Counted from the first letter of the stretch, positions 40,724-49,947 are shown. The stretch is DNA of 64,000 bases from CAWJNF01 sp963844235 (GCA_963844235.1 CAWJNF010000008.1:248001-312000); one strand, 5' to 3'. The notes: a model not told the origin generated them from the letters alone. A program made the numbers and translations.

Positions 40724-41664
40724 TGGACCGGCTCGCATATACCGGACGGCGCCTGATCCAGATGATCCCGGTCGTGATCGGGGTCACGATCATCGCGTTC
40801 TTCCTCATCCACCTGATCCCCGGCGACCCGGCCAGGACGTTGCTCGGGGTGCGCGCGACCGACCAGGCCGTGGCGGCCTTGCACGAGCGCTGGGGGCTCG
40901 ACGAGCCGCTCTGGGAGCAGTACGCGATGTTCATGCAGCGCCTCTTCCAGGGCGATCTCGGCGAGTCGTTCTTCTACCGGGTGCCGGCGAGCGAGCTGAT
41001 CGTCGACCGGCTCCCCGTGACGCTGTGGTTGCTCGCGTACGGGACGATCCTCTCGATCCTCATCGCGGTGCCGCTCGCGACGCTCGCGGCGACGAGGAAG
41101 AACGGGGCCCGCGACCAGGTCGTGCGCGCTGTCCCGATGGTGGGCCTCGGCATGCCGCAGTTCTGGGTCGGGATCATGCTCATCCTGCTGTTCGCCCTGA
41201 AACTGGGCTGGTTCCCGGTCGGAGGCTTCGGCGAGGGCTTCACCGGGCACCTCCGCTCGATGTTCCTGCCGAGCCTCACCGTCGCGCTCGCGATCTCGCC
41301 GATCCTCGTGCGCAGCCTTCGGGTGGCCCTGCTCGACGTGCTCGAGTCCGACTACGTGGCCACGGCCCGGTCGAAGGGGATCGCGGAGTCACGCATCATG
41401 ACGCGCCACGCGTTGCGCAACGCCGTGATCTCGACGGTCGTCATCCTCGGCGTCAACATCGGCTTTCTCGTCGGCGGCACGATCGTGATCGAGAAGGTGT
41501 TCGCGCTGCCCGGGATCGGGGCGCTGATGATCGACTCCATCTTCAACCGCGACTTCGCCGTCGTGCAGGGCATCACCCTCTTCTACGCCCTGCTCGTGAT
41601 CCTCGTCTACCTGGCGACAGACCTGACCCACGCGACACTCGACCCGCGTGTGAAGCTCACCTGA
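40723..41664 (+). CDS. Peptide ABC transporter permease, DppB type
   Basis: 313 residues. The frame's first in-frame ATG (40762) lies inside the first membrane segment; the family N-terminus (LDRLAYTGRRLIQMIPVVIG) begins at CTG 40723, which has AGGGAGG just before it, and there is a stop at 40702. CTG is therefore the likely start. Typical BPD_transp_1 permease: IPGDPARTLLG, then about six helices, and the EAA-type loop (VATARSKGIAESRIMTRHALRNAV). Confidence 0.87.
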   Translation: MDRLAYTGRRLIQMIPVVIGVTIIAFFLIHLIPGDPARTLLGVRATDQAVAALHERWGLDEPLWEQYAMFMQRLFQGDLGESFFYRVPASELIVDRLPVTLWLLAYGTILSILIAVPLATLAATRKNGARDQVVRAVPMVGLGMPQFWVGIMLILLFALKLGWFPVGGFGEGFTGHLRSMFLPSLTVALAISPILVRSLRVALLDVLESDYVATARSKGIAESRIMTRHALRNAVISTVVILGVNIGFLVGGTIVIEKVFALPGIGALMIDSIFNRDFAVVQGITLFYALLVILVYLATDLTHATLDPRVKLT

Positions 41665-42530
41665 TGGCAACGGCCGACGTCATCGCTGCGCCGGCCGAGA
41701 TCGCCGAGCGGCGCACGTTCCGGCATCGGTGGTACCGGACGCCGACCTTCGTCGCGGGGCTCCTCATCCTCGGCACGCTCGCCGTGCTCGTGGCCTTCGC
41801 GCCGCTCATCACGTCGTGGGACCCGGTCGAGCAGGACCTGCTCAACATCCTCCAGCCCCCGTCGTCGGAGCACCTGCTCGGCACCGACCACCTCGGGCGC
41901 GACATCTGGGCGCGCCTGCTCTACGGCGGCCGGATCGACCTCCAGGTCGGCTTCGTCGCGGTGCTGATCGCCTTCGTGATCGGCACCGTGCTCGGAGCGA
42001 TCGCGGGCTACCGGGGTGGCTGGCTCGACACCGTGATCATGCGGATCGTCGACGTCTTCGTCGCGTTTCCGTTCTTCGTGCTCGTGATCGCCCTCGTCTT
42101 CGTGCTGGGCGCCGGCACGCGGAGCATGTACATCGCGATCGCGTTCGTGGGGTGGGTGTCGTACGCGCGCATCGTCCGCGGCGAGATACTCGTGGCGAAG
42201 GAGCAGGAGTACGTCCTCGCGGCCAGGGCGGCCGGCTTCTCCGACCGGCGCATCGTCAGTCGCCACATCTTCCCGAACGTGATCACCCAGTCGATCGTGT
42301 TCGCCATGTCCGACATCGTGCTGTCGATCCTCGCGATCGTGACCCTCGGCTACGTGGGAATCGGCGTGCCGCCCCCGACGCCGGACTGGGGCTCGATGAT
42401 CTTCGAGGGCCAGACCTTCCTGACGACGAACTGGCAGCTCTCGACCTATCCGGGTATCGCGGTCGTGATCACGGGGCTCGGCCTGTCCCTGCTCGGAGAC
42501 GGGCTCTCCGACCTCCTGAAGCCGGAATGA
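41664..42530 (+). CDS. Peptide ABC transporter permease, DppC type
   Basis: 288 residues. Its ATG shares a base with the dppB-like stop (TGATG). N-terminal helix preceded by FRHRWYRTP; LLGTDHLGRDIWARLLYGGRI is the DppC-type signature, followed by five more helices and the EAA loop (YVLAARAAGFSDRRIVSRHI). Pairs with the previous permease. Confidence 0.92.
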   Translation: MATADVIAAPAEIAERRTFRHRWYRTPTFVAGLLILGTLAVLVAFAPLITSWDPVEQDLLNILQPPSSEHLLGTDHLGRDIWARLLYGGRIDLQVGFVAVLIAFVIGTVLGAIAGYRGGWLDTVIMRIVDVFVAFPFFVLVIALVFVLGAGTRSMYIAIAFVGWVSYARIVRGEILVAKEQEYVLAARAAGFSDRRIVSRHIFPNVITQSIVFAMSDIVLSILAIVTLGYVGIGVPPPTPDWGSMIFEGQTFLTTNWQLSTYPGIAVVITGLGLSLLGDGLSDLLKPE

Positions 42531-42552
42531 CCATCGCTCGCCTGGCTTGCCT

Positions 42553-43560
42553 GTGACCGAGCCGATCCTCGAGATCCGGGACCTCCACGTCGAGATCCCG
42601 ACGAGCCGGGGTGTCGTCCACGCCGTTGACGGCGCGTCGTTCACCCTCGAGCAGGGCGACGTGCTCGGGCTCGTCGGAGAGTCGGGGTGTGGCAAGACAA
42701 TGACGCTGCGGGCAATCTGCGGCTTGCTCGTCCGGCCGGCGCACATCGTCAGCGGCCAGGTGCTCTACAACGGTGTCGATCTCACGCAGCTCTCCCCCAG
42801 GAGCCTACGGGCCGTCCGCGGCCGCCAGATCAGCCTCATCTTCCAGGAGCCGATGACGGCGCTCAACCCCGTCATGCGTGTCGGCGACCAGATCGCCGAG
42901 GGCCCCAGGCGCCGCCTCGACCAGGGGCGGGACGAGGCTCGGGCGACCGCGCTCGCGCTGCTGCAGCGCGTCGGCGTCCCGGACGCGGAGCGCCGCCTCC
43001 AGGCCTACCCGCACGAGCTCTCGGGCGGCCTGCGCCAGCGTGTCATGATCGCGATCGCGCTCGCCTGCACGCCGAGCGTGATCCTGTGCGACGAGCCGAC
43101 CACGGCCCTCGACGTCACGATCCAGGACCAGATCCTGAAGCTGTTGCTAGGACTGCGCAACGATTTCGGCGTGAGCATCGTCTTCGTCACGCACGACCTG
43201 GCCGTGATCGCCCAGACGTGCCAGAGCGTCGCCGTCATGTACGCGGGCGAGGTCGTGGAGACCGGGCTCGTGGCGAAGGTGTTCCGGGAGCCGCACCACC
43301 CGTACACGCTGGGGCTGCTCCGATCGGTGCCGGACTTCGAGAACGTCCGCGAGGTGCTCCAGCCGATCCCCGGCGCTCCCCCCGACCTCGTGCACCCTCC
43401 CGCCGGTTGCCGCTTCCACCCGCGCTGCCCGTTCGTCCAGCCGGACTGCGTGGAGGGCGATTTCCCCCTGCGGGCCTCCGGAGGTCGCGCCACCGCCTGT
43501 ATCCACCCCGAGGCGGCCGTCGCCTCCGCGCGCGAGCACGCCGTGATCGCCGATGGCTGA
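42553..43560 (+). CDS. Peptide ABC transporter ATPase, DppD type
   Basis: About 335 residues from a GTG at 42553 (a TTG two codons earlier is also possible). Walker A GESGCGKTMT, Q-loop IFQEPMTALNP, signature LSGGLRQR, Walker B VILCDEPTTALD, switch FVTHDLA. The C-terminal oligopeptide-type domain with Cys cluster (GCRFHPRCPFVQPDC) confirms the Opp/Dpp class. The start follows the previous stop by about 20 bases. Confidence 0.92.
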   Translation: MTEPILEIRDLHVEIPTSRGVVHAVDGASFTLEQGDVLGLVGESGCGKTMTLRAICGLLVRPAHIVSGQVLYNGVDLTQLSPRSLRAVRGRQISLIFQEPMTALNPVMRVGDQIAEGPRRRLDQGRDEARATALALLQRVGVPDAERRLQAYPHELSGGLRQRVMIAIALACTPSVILCDEPTTALDVTIQDQILKLLLGLRNDFGVSIVFVTHDLAVIAQTCQSVAVMYAGEVVETGLVAKVFREPHHPYTLGLLRSVPDFENVREVLQPIPGAPPDLVHPPAGCRFHPRCPFVQPDCVEGDFPLRASGGRATACIHPEAAVASAREHAVIADG

Positions 43561-44584
43561 GCCGCTGCTCGAGGTCGCCGGCCTCCATATGCACTTCACG
43601 ATGCGCACGTCGGTGCTCCGCAGGATGCGTCACATCCCACCCGATGTGCTTCGCGCCGTGGACGGCGTCGACCTGACGATCGCGCAGGGCGAGGTGCTCG
43701 GGCTCGTGGGGGAGTCGGGCTGCGGCAAGTCGACGCTCGGCCGCTGCATCGTCGGCATCTACGAGCCGACCGCGGGCGAGATCCGCTTTCGTGGTGAGCC
43801 GCTGAAGCGGGAGCGCGCCGAGCGGCGGCACATGCAGATCGTGTTCCAGGACCCCTACTCGTCGCTGAACCCGCGCATGACCGTGCAGCAGGCGCTCGCC
43901 GAGGTCATGGGTGTGCACGAGATCGTGGAGCCCGCTCGGATCGGCGAGCGCTGCCGTGAGCTCGTCGACCTCGTGGGCCTCGGCCAGCGCGCCCTCGAAG
44001 CCTTCCCGCGCCAGCTCTCGGGCGGACAGCGGCAGCGTGTGAGCATCGCCCGCGCGCTCGCGCTCGAGCCGGACCTCCTCGTTGCCGACGAGCCCGTCTC
44101 CGCCCTCGACGTCTCGGTGCAGGCAAACGTGCTCAACCTGCTCGAGAGCCTGCGCGAGCGGCTCGGCCTCACCATGCTGTTCATCGCCCACAATCTCGCG
44201 GTCGTGCGCCACGTCTGCGACCGGGTCGCGGTCATGTACCTGGGGCGGATCGTCGAGGAGGCGGCGACGGACGAGGTGTTCGCCGACCCGCGGCATCCCT
44301 ACACCCAGGGCCTGCTGAAGGCGATCCCGCGGCTTGTCCCAGGGCGGACGACGGAGGCCGTCGCGGTCGCCGGCGATCCAGCCAGCCCGATCCAGCTTCC
44401 CCCCGGCTGCCGCTTCCATCCACGCTGCCCCATCGCCCAGCCGATCTGCCGCCAGCTGGATCCGGCGCTGTCGCACGGTCACGGCGAGGCCACCCACGCC
44501 GCCGCCTGTCACTTCGCCTGGACGAGCAAGCCGGCCGAGCACACCCCCGAGGTCGAGCTCGACGCCGGCGAGGCAGCGTCATGA
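43553..44584 (+). CDS. Peptide ABC transporter ATPase, DppF type
   Basis: 343 residues, overlapping the previous gene by 8 bases. Walker A GESGCGKSTLG, Q-loop VFQDPYSSLNPRM, signature LSGGQRQR, Walker B LLVADEPVSALD, switch FIAHNLAVV, and the same C-terminal Cys region (GCRFHPRCPIAQPIC). Works as a heterodimer with the DppD-type ATPase to drive import. Confidence 0.92.
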   Translation: MAEPLLEVAGLHMHFTMRTSVLRRMRHIPPDVLRAVDGVDLTIAQGEVLGLVGESGCGKSTLGRCIVGIYEPTAGEIRFRGEPLKRERAERRHMQIVFQDPYSSLNPRMTVQQALAEVMGVHEIVEPARIGERCRELVDLVGLGQRALEAFPRQLSGGQRQRVSIARALALEPDLLVADEPVSALDVSVQANVLNLLESLRERLGLTMLFIAHNLAVVRHVCDRVAVMYLGRIVEEAATDEVFADPRHPYTQGLLKAIPRLVPGRTTEAVAVAGDPASPIQLPPGCRFHPRCPIAQPICRQLDPALSHGHGEATHAAACHFAWTSKPAEHTPEVELDAGEAAS

Positions 44585-45513
44585 ACAACAGCGTGCTGCT
44601 CGCGAGCGAGCGTGGGGAGATCGGGCTGGCCGAGGCGATGGACGCCCTGCGAGCCGGCGGCCGGGCGATCGACGCCGTCGAGACGGCCGTGAGGGCGGCG
44701 GAGGCGAACCCTGACGACCACTACGTGGGGGTCGGCGGCATCCCGAACCTCCTGGGCGTTCTCGAGCTCGACGCCTCGATCATGGACGGGCGCACGCGGG
44801 CGGCCGGCGCCGTCGGAGCGGTGCGCGGCTTCCCGCATCCGATCTCGATCGCCCGCCGGGTGCTCGAGGAGCTGCCCCAGCACGTGCTCCTCGTCGGCGA
44901 GGGCGCCGAGCGTTTCGCGCGCGCGCTCGGCTTCGAGGAGGAGGAGACGCTGACGGAAGAGGCGCTCGAGATCTGGCGCACCCGGCTCGAGCAGCCGTCA
45001 TGGGAAGGCGCCGAGAGCGAGGGGGACCGACGCTACCGCGAGGAGGCGGTCGCCATGCTGAAGCGGCTGGGCCCGCCCGACGGGCCGTGGGGGACGGTGA
45101 ACGTCGTCGCGCTCGACCGGCACGGCGATCTCTGCTCCGGCGTGAGCACGAGCGGCTATCCCTGGAAGCACCCCGGGCGAATCGGCGACTCTCCCCTTGT
45201 CGGGGCCGGCAACTACTGTGACAACGCTGCCGGGGCGGCCGCCTGCACGGGGCGCGGCGAGCTCGCGATTCGGGGCTGCACGGCACGGGCTGCGGTCTGG
45301 GGCCTCGCGGCGGGGGCCGAGCCCGAGGCGGCGTGCCTCGCTGCGCTTCTCGACGCCGCCTCGCTGCCCGACGAGTTCCGGGCGCCGCTGAACGTCCTCG
45401 CTCTGGCGCCGGACGGGCGCCACGGAGCGGCCTCCACCCACGCGGGCGCGACCTACGCCGTCATGACCGAGGACATGGCCGAGCCCGACATCCGCGAAAG
45501 GGCGGTGCTGTGA
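44581..45513 (+). CDS. Ntn asparaginase family: glycosylasparaginase / isoaspartyl peptidase
   Basis: 310 residues, ATG overlapping the previous stop (ATGA). AIDAVETAVRAAEANP and VGVGGIPNLLG match glycosylasparaginase-like enzymes; the autocleavage/nucleophile Thr172 is in PWGTVNVVALD, followed by SGVSTSGYPWKHPGRIGDSPLVGAGNY. The precursor cuts itself before Thr172 to make the active form. Such enzymes release aspartate from GlcNAc-Asn or beta-aspartyl peptides, which fits the peptide uptake genes before it. Confidence 0.88.
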   Translation: MNNSVLLASERGEIGLAEAMDALRAGGRAIDAVETAVRAAEANPDDHYVGVGGIPNLLGVLELDASIMDGRTRAAGAVGAVRGFPHPISIARRVLEELPQHVLLVGEGAERFARALGFEEEETLTEEALEIWRTRLEQPSWEGAESEGDRRYREEAVAMLKRLGPPDGPWGTVNVVALDRHGDLCSGVSTSGYPWKHPGRIGDSPLVGAGNYCDNAAGAAACTGRGELAIRGCTARAAVWGLAAGAEPEAACLAALLDAASLPDEFRAPLNVLALAPDGRHGAASTHAGATYAVMTEDMAEPDIRERAVL

Positions 45514-46340
45514 AGGTCTACCTGTCCAGCGACATCGAGGGAACGGCGGGAATTGCCGACTGGCAGCAGGTCGTCGGCCCGGGGGCCGAGTACGAGCTGG
45601 GCCGGCGGCTGCTGCTGAACGAGGTCAACGCCGCTATCGACGGCGCGCTCGACGCGGGCTCGACGGGCGTCGTGGTGAACGACTCGCACTGGACGATGCA
45701 GAACCTGCCGCCCGCCGAGCTACACGGCCGCTCGGAGTACATCTCCGGGAAGCACAAGCCTCTCTACATGATGGAAGGGCTCGACGGCTCGTTCGACGCG
45801 GTCTTCTTCGTCGCCTACCACGGCTCCATCGGGGCGGAGGTCGCCGTCCTCTCCCACACCTACAACCCGCAGGCGGTCTACGAGGTCACGCTGAACGGCA
45901 CGCCGGTCGGGGAGAGCGGGATCAACGCTCTGGTCGCGCTGCACCACGAGGTGCCGGTGGCTCTCGTGACCGGCGACCGGCAGACCGCGGCCGAGGCGGA
46001 GCTCTTCATGCCGGGCGCGGAGGCGGTCGTCGTCAAGGAGTCGATCGGCCGCTTCGCCGCGCGGAGCCTCCACCCGGAGGTCGCCTGCGAGCTGATCCGC
46101 GAGGGCGCGCGGCGAGCGCTCGAGCGCGTCTCGACGCTCGGGCCGCCAGCGATCGAGCTGCCGGCGCGGCTGGACGTGACGCTGCGAACGGCTGACATAG
46201 CCGAGCAGGCAACCTGGATCCGCGGCATCGAGCGCACCGCGACGCGCAGTGTCGCGATCGAGGACGACGAGCCGCTTCGCCTCTACCGCACGTTCGTCAC
46301 GATGATCGCTTTGACACGCGGTCTCGCCGAGGATTTCTGA
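45510..46340 (+). CDS. M55-family D-aminopeptidase (DppA-like)
   Basis: 276 residues from a GTG overlapping the previous stop. Metal ligands: Asp8 and Glu10 in SSDIEGTAG, His in NDSHW, His in VAYHGS, Glu in GESGINA. In Bacillus subtilis the homologous D-aminopeptidase gene dppA sits with the dipeptide transporter genes and cleaves D-Ala-containing peptides; the same pairing is seen here. Complete length. Confidence 0.88.
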   Translation: MKVYLSSDIEGTAGIADWQQVVGPGAEYELGRRLLLNEVNAAIDGALDAGSTGVVVNDSHWTMQNLPPAELHGRSEYISGKHKPLYMMEGLDGSFDAVFFVAYHGSIGAEVAVLSHTYNPQAVYEVTLNGTPVGESGINALVALHHEVPVALVTGDRQTAAEAELFMPGAEAVVVKESIGRFAARSLHPEVACELIREGARRALERVSTLGPPAIELPARLDVTLRTADIAEQATWIRGIERTATRSVAIEDDEPLRLYRTFVTMIALTRGLAEDF

Positions 46341-46708
46341 TGCGGGTCCTCATCTCGGCCGACACGGAGGGCGTCAGCGGCGTTGTTCGGGTCGCTCCGA
46401 CGAAGAGCGCGATCGACCGCACGACGTCGCGCTGCCTGCCGCCGGCGGTCACCGCCGAACGGATCCGCGCAACCGCCCGGGAAGTGGTCGAGGCCGGCGC
46501 CGGCCTGACCCCCTACAGCCTCGAGCCGCCCTACACCTTCCGCATCCAGGTCAAGGACTCGACACAGGCGGCCGTGTGCACGTACTTCCCGAGCGTCATT
46601 CGCGAAGGCCCCACGACGATCAGCCTGACGAGCGACGACTACCGCGAGGCCTTCCGCGGCTTCATCGACATGGCGCTGCTCGTCTCCTCGACGGCGAGCG
46701 GCATATGA
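46340..46708 (+). pseudogene. Second M55 peptidase gene with a large internal deletion
   Basis: 122 residues. The first 16 (MRVLISADTEGVSGVV) match the M55 N-terminus including the Asp/Glu ligands; from TKSAIDRTTSRCLPPAVTAE onward it matches the C-terminal third (compare VKESIGRFAARSLHPEVACE in the intact neighbour). About 150 residues with the His ligands are missing, with the frame kept. It is still tightly coupled (TGATG before, ATGA after), so it may be transcribed and translated, but it cannot be an M55 enzyme on its own. A duplicated copy that lost its middle is the simplest account. Confidence 0.75.
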
Positions 46709-47436
46709 CAAGGCCGAACGTCGCGGTCGTGACCGGTGCCGGCGGTGAGATCGGGCGTGCCGTCGCCGCCGCTCTCGCCGGCGACGGCTTCGCCGTGGCC
46801 TGCACGGATATCGACCTGGCTGCCGCCCGCGCGACGGCTGCGAGCCTGGGCGACGGCCACGCCTTCCGCTGCGACGTGAGCCGCGAGCGGCAGGTGCTGC
46901 GTCTCCGCGAGCAGGTGGAGGGAGCGCTGGGCGCACCGTGGCTGCTGGTCAACGTCGCCGGCGTGTTCTTCGAGCACCGCATCACGGAGCTCGCCGAAAA
47001 GGACTGGGATCTGCTGGTGGACGTCAACCTCAAGGGCACGTTTCTCACGTGCAAGACGTTTCTGCCGGCCATGGTCGCCGCCGGCTCGGGTTGCATTGTC
47101 AACATCGCGTCGACTGCCGGCACCCGGGGCGGGCACACCCGCGCCGCCTATTGCGCGGCCAAGGGCGGCGTCGTCCTGCTGACCCGCAGCCTGGCGCTCG
47201 ACCACGGGCCCGAGGGGGTGCGGATCAACTGCGTCTGCCCGGGTCTGATCGATACAGCCATGGCAGACTGGATCAGGCTCGACCGGCGGCGATTGCGCGC
47301 CTGGGAGCGCACGGTGCCGGCCCAGAGGATCGGCACCGTGGACGACGTCGCCTCGGCGGTGTCGTTCCTGGCCTCACCGGCCGCCGGGTACATGCACGGG
47401 GCGCAGCTCGTCGTCGACGGCGGCGCGGACGCCTGA
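46705..47436 (+). CDS. SDR-family oxidoreductase
   Basis: 243 residues, ATG overlapping the previous stop. TGxxxxIG cofactor motif (VVTGAGGEIGRAVA), CTDIDLAAAR, NVAG, catalytic Ser in NIASTAG, YCAAKGG (Tyr-x3-Lys), CVCPGLIDT and a GGADA end. 3-ketoacyl/alcohol dehydrogenase type. The second SDR in the same operon. Confidence 0.9.
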   Translation: MTRPNVAVVTGAGGEIGRAVAAALAGDGFAVACTDIDLAAARATAASLGDGHAFRCDVSRERQVLRLREQVEGALGAPWLLVNVAGVFFEHRITELAEKDWDLLVDVNLKGTFLTCKTFLPAMVAAGSGCIVNIASTAGTRGGHTRAAYCAAKGGVVLLTRSLALDHGPEGVRINCVCPGLIDTAMADWIRLDRRRLRAWERTVPAQRIGTVDDVASAVSFLASPAAGYMHGAQLVVDGGADA

Positions 47437-47467
47437 CGGGATCCCGAACACGAGGAGGGCCAGACGT

Positions 47468-48547
47468 ATGGCGAACGACATGCTCGAGCTGCTCGCACGG
47501 CTCGACGCGGCGACCGGCGTCTCGGGCGACGAGTCCGCCGTCGCGGAGATCATCCAGGACGAGCTCGCGGGCGCCTACGACGAGCACGAGCAGGACGTGC
47601 TCGGGAACCACTTCTTCGTCAAGCGCGGCGCCGAGGGAGCGCCGACCGTGATGCTCTGCGCGCACATGGACGAGCTCGGCTTCGTCGTCCAGCACGTCGA
47701 AGACGAGGGCTTCGTCCGCATCGCGCAGGTGGGTTATCACGACGCCCGCATGGTCGTCGACCAGGATCTGCGCATCCACGGCGAGAACGGGCCTGTAGAC
47801 GGCGTCACCGGCGCCAAGCCCGCCCACCTGCTCACGCCGGAGGAGCGGGCGAAGGCGATTCCGCTCGAGGAGCTCTTCGTCGACGTCGGGACGGCGAGCC
47901 GCGCGGAGACGGAGGCGCTCGGCGTCCGCGTCGGCCAGCTCGCGTCGTTCGCCCGCACGGGCCGGCTCCTGAACGGAACCCGCCTGTTCACGGGCAAGGC
48001 GGTCGACGACCGTGCCGGCTGCGCCGTGATGGTCGAGGTGATGCGCCGCCTGGTCGAACGTGAGCCGGGTGCGCGCGTCGTCGCCACGGCCGCCGTCCAG
48101 GAGGAGCTCGGCATCCGGGGCGCCGGGCCCGCCGCGCTCCGCGTGCAGCCGGACGTGGCGCTCGCCATCGACGTCACGCTCTGCGGCGACACGCCCGGCA
48201 TGGAGCTCGCGCGGGCGCCGATCCGAATGGGGGAAGGGCCTGCGATCAAGTACTTCGACTGGGCTCCCACGCTTCTGATCGGCAACGCCGTTCCCCGGCG
48301 CCTGACGCGCCGGCTCGAGGAGGCGGCCGAAGCGGCCGGGATCGACTACCAGCGCGAGGTGCTGATGGGCGGCGCGACCGACGCGTGGGGCATCGCGCTC
48401 AGCGGGACGGGCGTGCTCGCCGGCTGCGTATCCGTGCCCTCCCGGTACGTTCACTCGGCGGTCGGCTGCGTCAACCTCGACGACATCGAAGGCGCGGTCA
48501 GGCTCATCCTCGCGTTCGTCGAGGGCCTGGGTGAGCCGATCTCGTGA
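47468..48547 (+). CDS. M42-family metallo-aminopeptidase
   Basis: 359 residues. GAGGAGGG lies before the ATG. Two-metal ligands: His in CAHMDELG, Asp in KAVDDRAG, Glu pair in VQEELGIRG, Asp in AIDVTL, His in YVHSAVG. M42 enzymes form large tetrahedral complexes that trim peptides from the N-terminus. In the operon it would finish hydrolysis of imported peptides. Confidence 0.9.
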   Translation: MANDMLELLARLDAATGVSGDESAVAEIIQDELAGAYDEHEQDVLGNHFFVKRGAEGAPTVMLCAHMDELGFVVQHVEDEGFVRIAQVGYHDARMVVDQDLRIHGENGPVDGVTGAKPAHLLTPEERAKAIPLEELFVDVGTASRAETEALGVRVGQLASFARTGRLLNGTRLFTGKAVDDRAGCAVMVEVMRRLVEREPGARVVATAAVQEELGIRGAGPAALRVQPDVALAIDVTLCGDTPGMELARAPIRMGEGPAIKYFDWAPTLLIGNAVPRRLTRRLEEAAEAAGIDYQREVLMGGATDAWGIALSGTGVLAGCVSVPSRYVHSAVGCVNLDDIEGAVRLILAFVEGLGEPIS

Positions 48548-49482
48548 GCGAGCGCGGCGTCGTCCGCTTCGCGGCACCGGCGCTCGCGGGGCTCGAGCTG
48601 CCCTCGCTGACGGCCGCCGGATCGCCGGAGGGGCCGCGTCTGTGCCTGCTCGCAGGCGTCCACGGCGGCGAGTACTCCTCCATCGCGGCGGTGCGCCGGT
48701 TGATGCGCGAGCTCGACACCACCGAGCTCGCCGGGACGATCGTCGCCGTCCCGATCGTGAACATGACGGCCTTCCGGGCACGCGCGGCGTTCGTCGTCCC
48801 GGAGGACGGCAAGAACCTCAACCGCTGCTTTCCAGGCGATCCCGATGGTTCGTTCGCGGACGTGCTCGCACACCACGTGTTCACGGAGCTGATCGCCCGC
48901 AGCGACTACCTCGTCGACCTGCACGGCGGCGACATCCCGGAGGCGCTCGAGCCCTTCTCGCTCTACGACGAGTCGCCCGTCGAGGCAACGGCCCGGTCGA
49001 TGGCGATTGCGTTCGGGCTCCCATATGTCGTCCGGCAGGCCCGCGGCGGGAGCCCGATCGCCGGTACGACGAGCGCCGCGGCGGCAGCAGCCGGCATCCC
49101 CGGCATCACCGCCGAGGCAGGCGGCTGCGGGCTGCTCGAAGCGGACGCCGTGGAGACCCACGTTCGCGGCCTGCGCAACGTGCTCCGCCGGCTCGGGATG
49201 CTGCCGGGCGCGCTCGATCCGCCGCCGCCGCAGTGGAGCGTCGGCCGCTTCGTCTGGCTGCGCACGAACGGGGGCGGCTGGTGGGAGGCGGCAGTGCGCG
49301 CGGGGGAGAGGGTGGATGCGGGCGCCGTGATCGGTTCGATCACCGACCTCTACGGAGACCCGGTCGAGGAAATCGCCTGCCCCGAGGCCGGCGTGGTGCT
49401 GTTCGTGACGACGAGCCCCGCGGTGGAGGAGAACGGCCTGCTGCTGGGTCTCGGCGCGGACGTGGAGCCGCTCGCCGACTGA
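48544..49482 (+). CDS. Succinylglutamate desuccinylase / aspartoacylase (AstE) family deacylase
   Basis: 312 residues from a GTG overlapping the M42 stop (GTGA). M14-like zinc site: His and Glu in GVHGGEYSS, His in DLHGGDIPEA; GKNLNRCFPG substrate-binding Asn-Arg pair; GITAEAGG with the catalytic Glu; C-terminal barrel-sandwich domain (about 230-310). It probably removes an N-acyl group from an amino acid or peptide, the last step seen in this operon. Confidence 0.88.
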   Translation: MSERGVVRFAAPALAGLELPSLTAAGSPEGPRLCLLAGVHGGEYSSIAAVRRLMRELDTTELAGTIVAVPIVNMTAFRARAAFVVPEDGKNLNRCFPGDPDGSFADVLAHHVFTELIARSDYLVDLHGGDIPEALEPFSLYDESPVEATARSMAIAFGLPYVVRQARGGSPIAGTTSAAAAAAGIPGITAEAGGCGLLEADAVETHVRGLRNVLRRLGMLPGALDPPPPQWSVGRFVWLRTNGGGWWEAAVRAGERVDAGAVIGSITDLYGDPVEEIACPEAGVVLFVTTSPAVEENGLLLGLGADVEPLAD

Positions 49483-49584
49483 GGGTGCGTGGGGCGCGCC
49501 CGCCGAAGCAGGCGCGACCACGCGTTCGGGAGCTCAGTAGTGGCCTGCCAGGAACCACCGCGGATTCGGTCGGAGTGCGGAGAC

Positions 49585-49947
49585 CTATCCGAAGCGGGAA
49601 AAGCCGCCCCACGGGCCCATGTACACGCCGCCGAAGGCGTCCAGGATCTCTCGCGCCTGCGCGTTCGGAGTCCCGTAGACGACGAAGCGGCTGACGTCGA
49701 CGCATGCCGCAAAGCGTTCGGCCCACTTCTCGAGGAAGCCGTTGACATGGCTGATCGTCGACGCCGAGTCGGCGTACTTCTCGTAGATGTGGACCGTCGT
49801 GCGGTCGTCCGAGATGTACCACTCGTAGGCGAGGGTCTGCGGCTCCACGCTCGTGCCCGTGACCATCTCCTCCATCAGCTCGGTGAACGCGTCGAGCTGT
49901 CCGTCCTTCACGGCAAGCTCGATCAACCAGGAGACATGCTCTTCCAT
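49585..49947 (-). CDS. Antibiotic-biosynthesis-monooxygenase (ABM)-fold protein
   Basis: 120 residues. GGAGGACACG before the ATG at 49947 fixes this start over one 11 codons upstream. ABM-like ferredoxin fold (SWLIELAVKDGQLDAFTELM, LAYEWYISDDRTTVHIYEKY, HVNGFLEKWAERF). No heme-binding Asn/His pattern as in MhuD. Small cofactor-free oxygenases and quinone-processing enzymes share this fold; substrate unknown. Confidence 0.78.
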   Translation of the reverse strand: MEEHVSWLIELAVKDGQLDAFTELMEEMVTGTSVEPQTLAYEWYISDDRTTVHIYEKYADSASTISHVNGFLEKWAERFAACVDVSRFVVYGTPNAQAREILDAFGGVYMGPWGGFSRFG

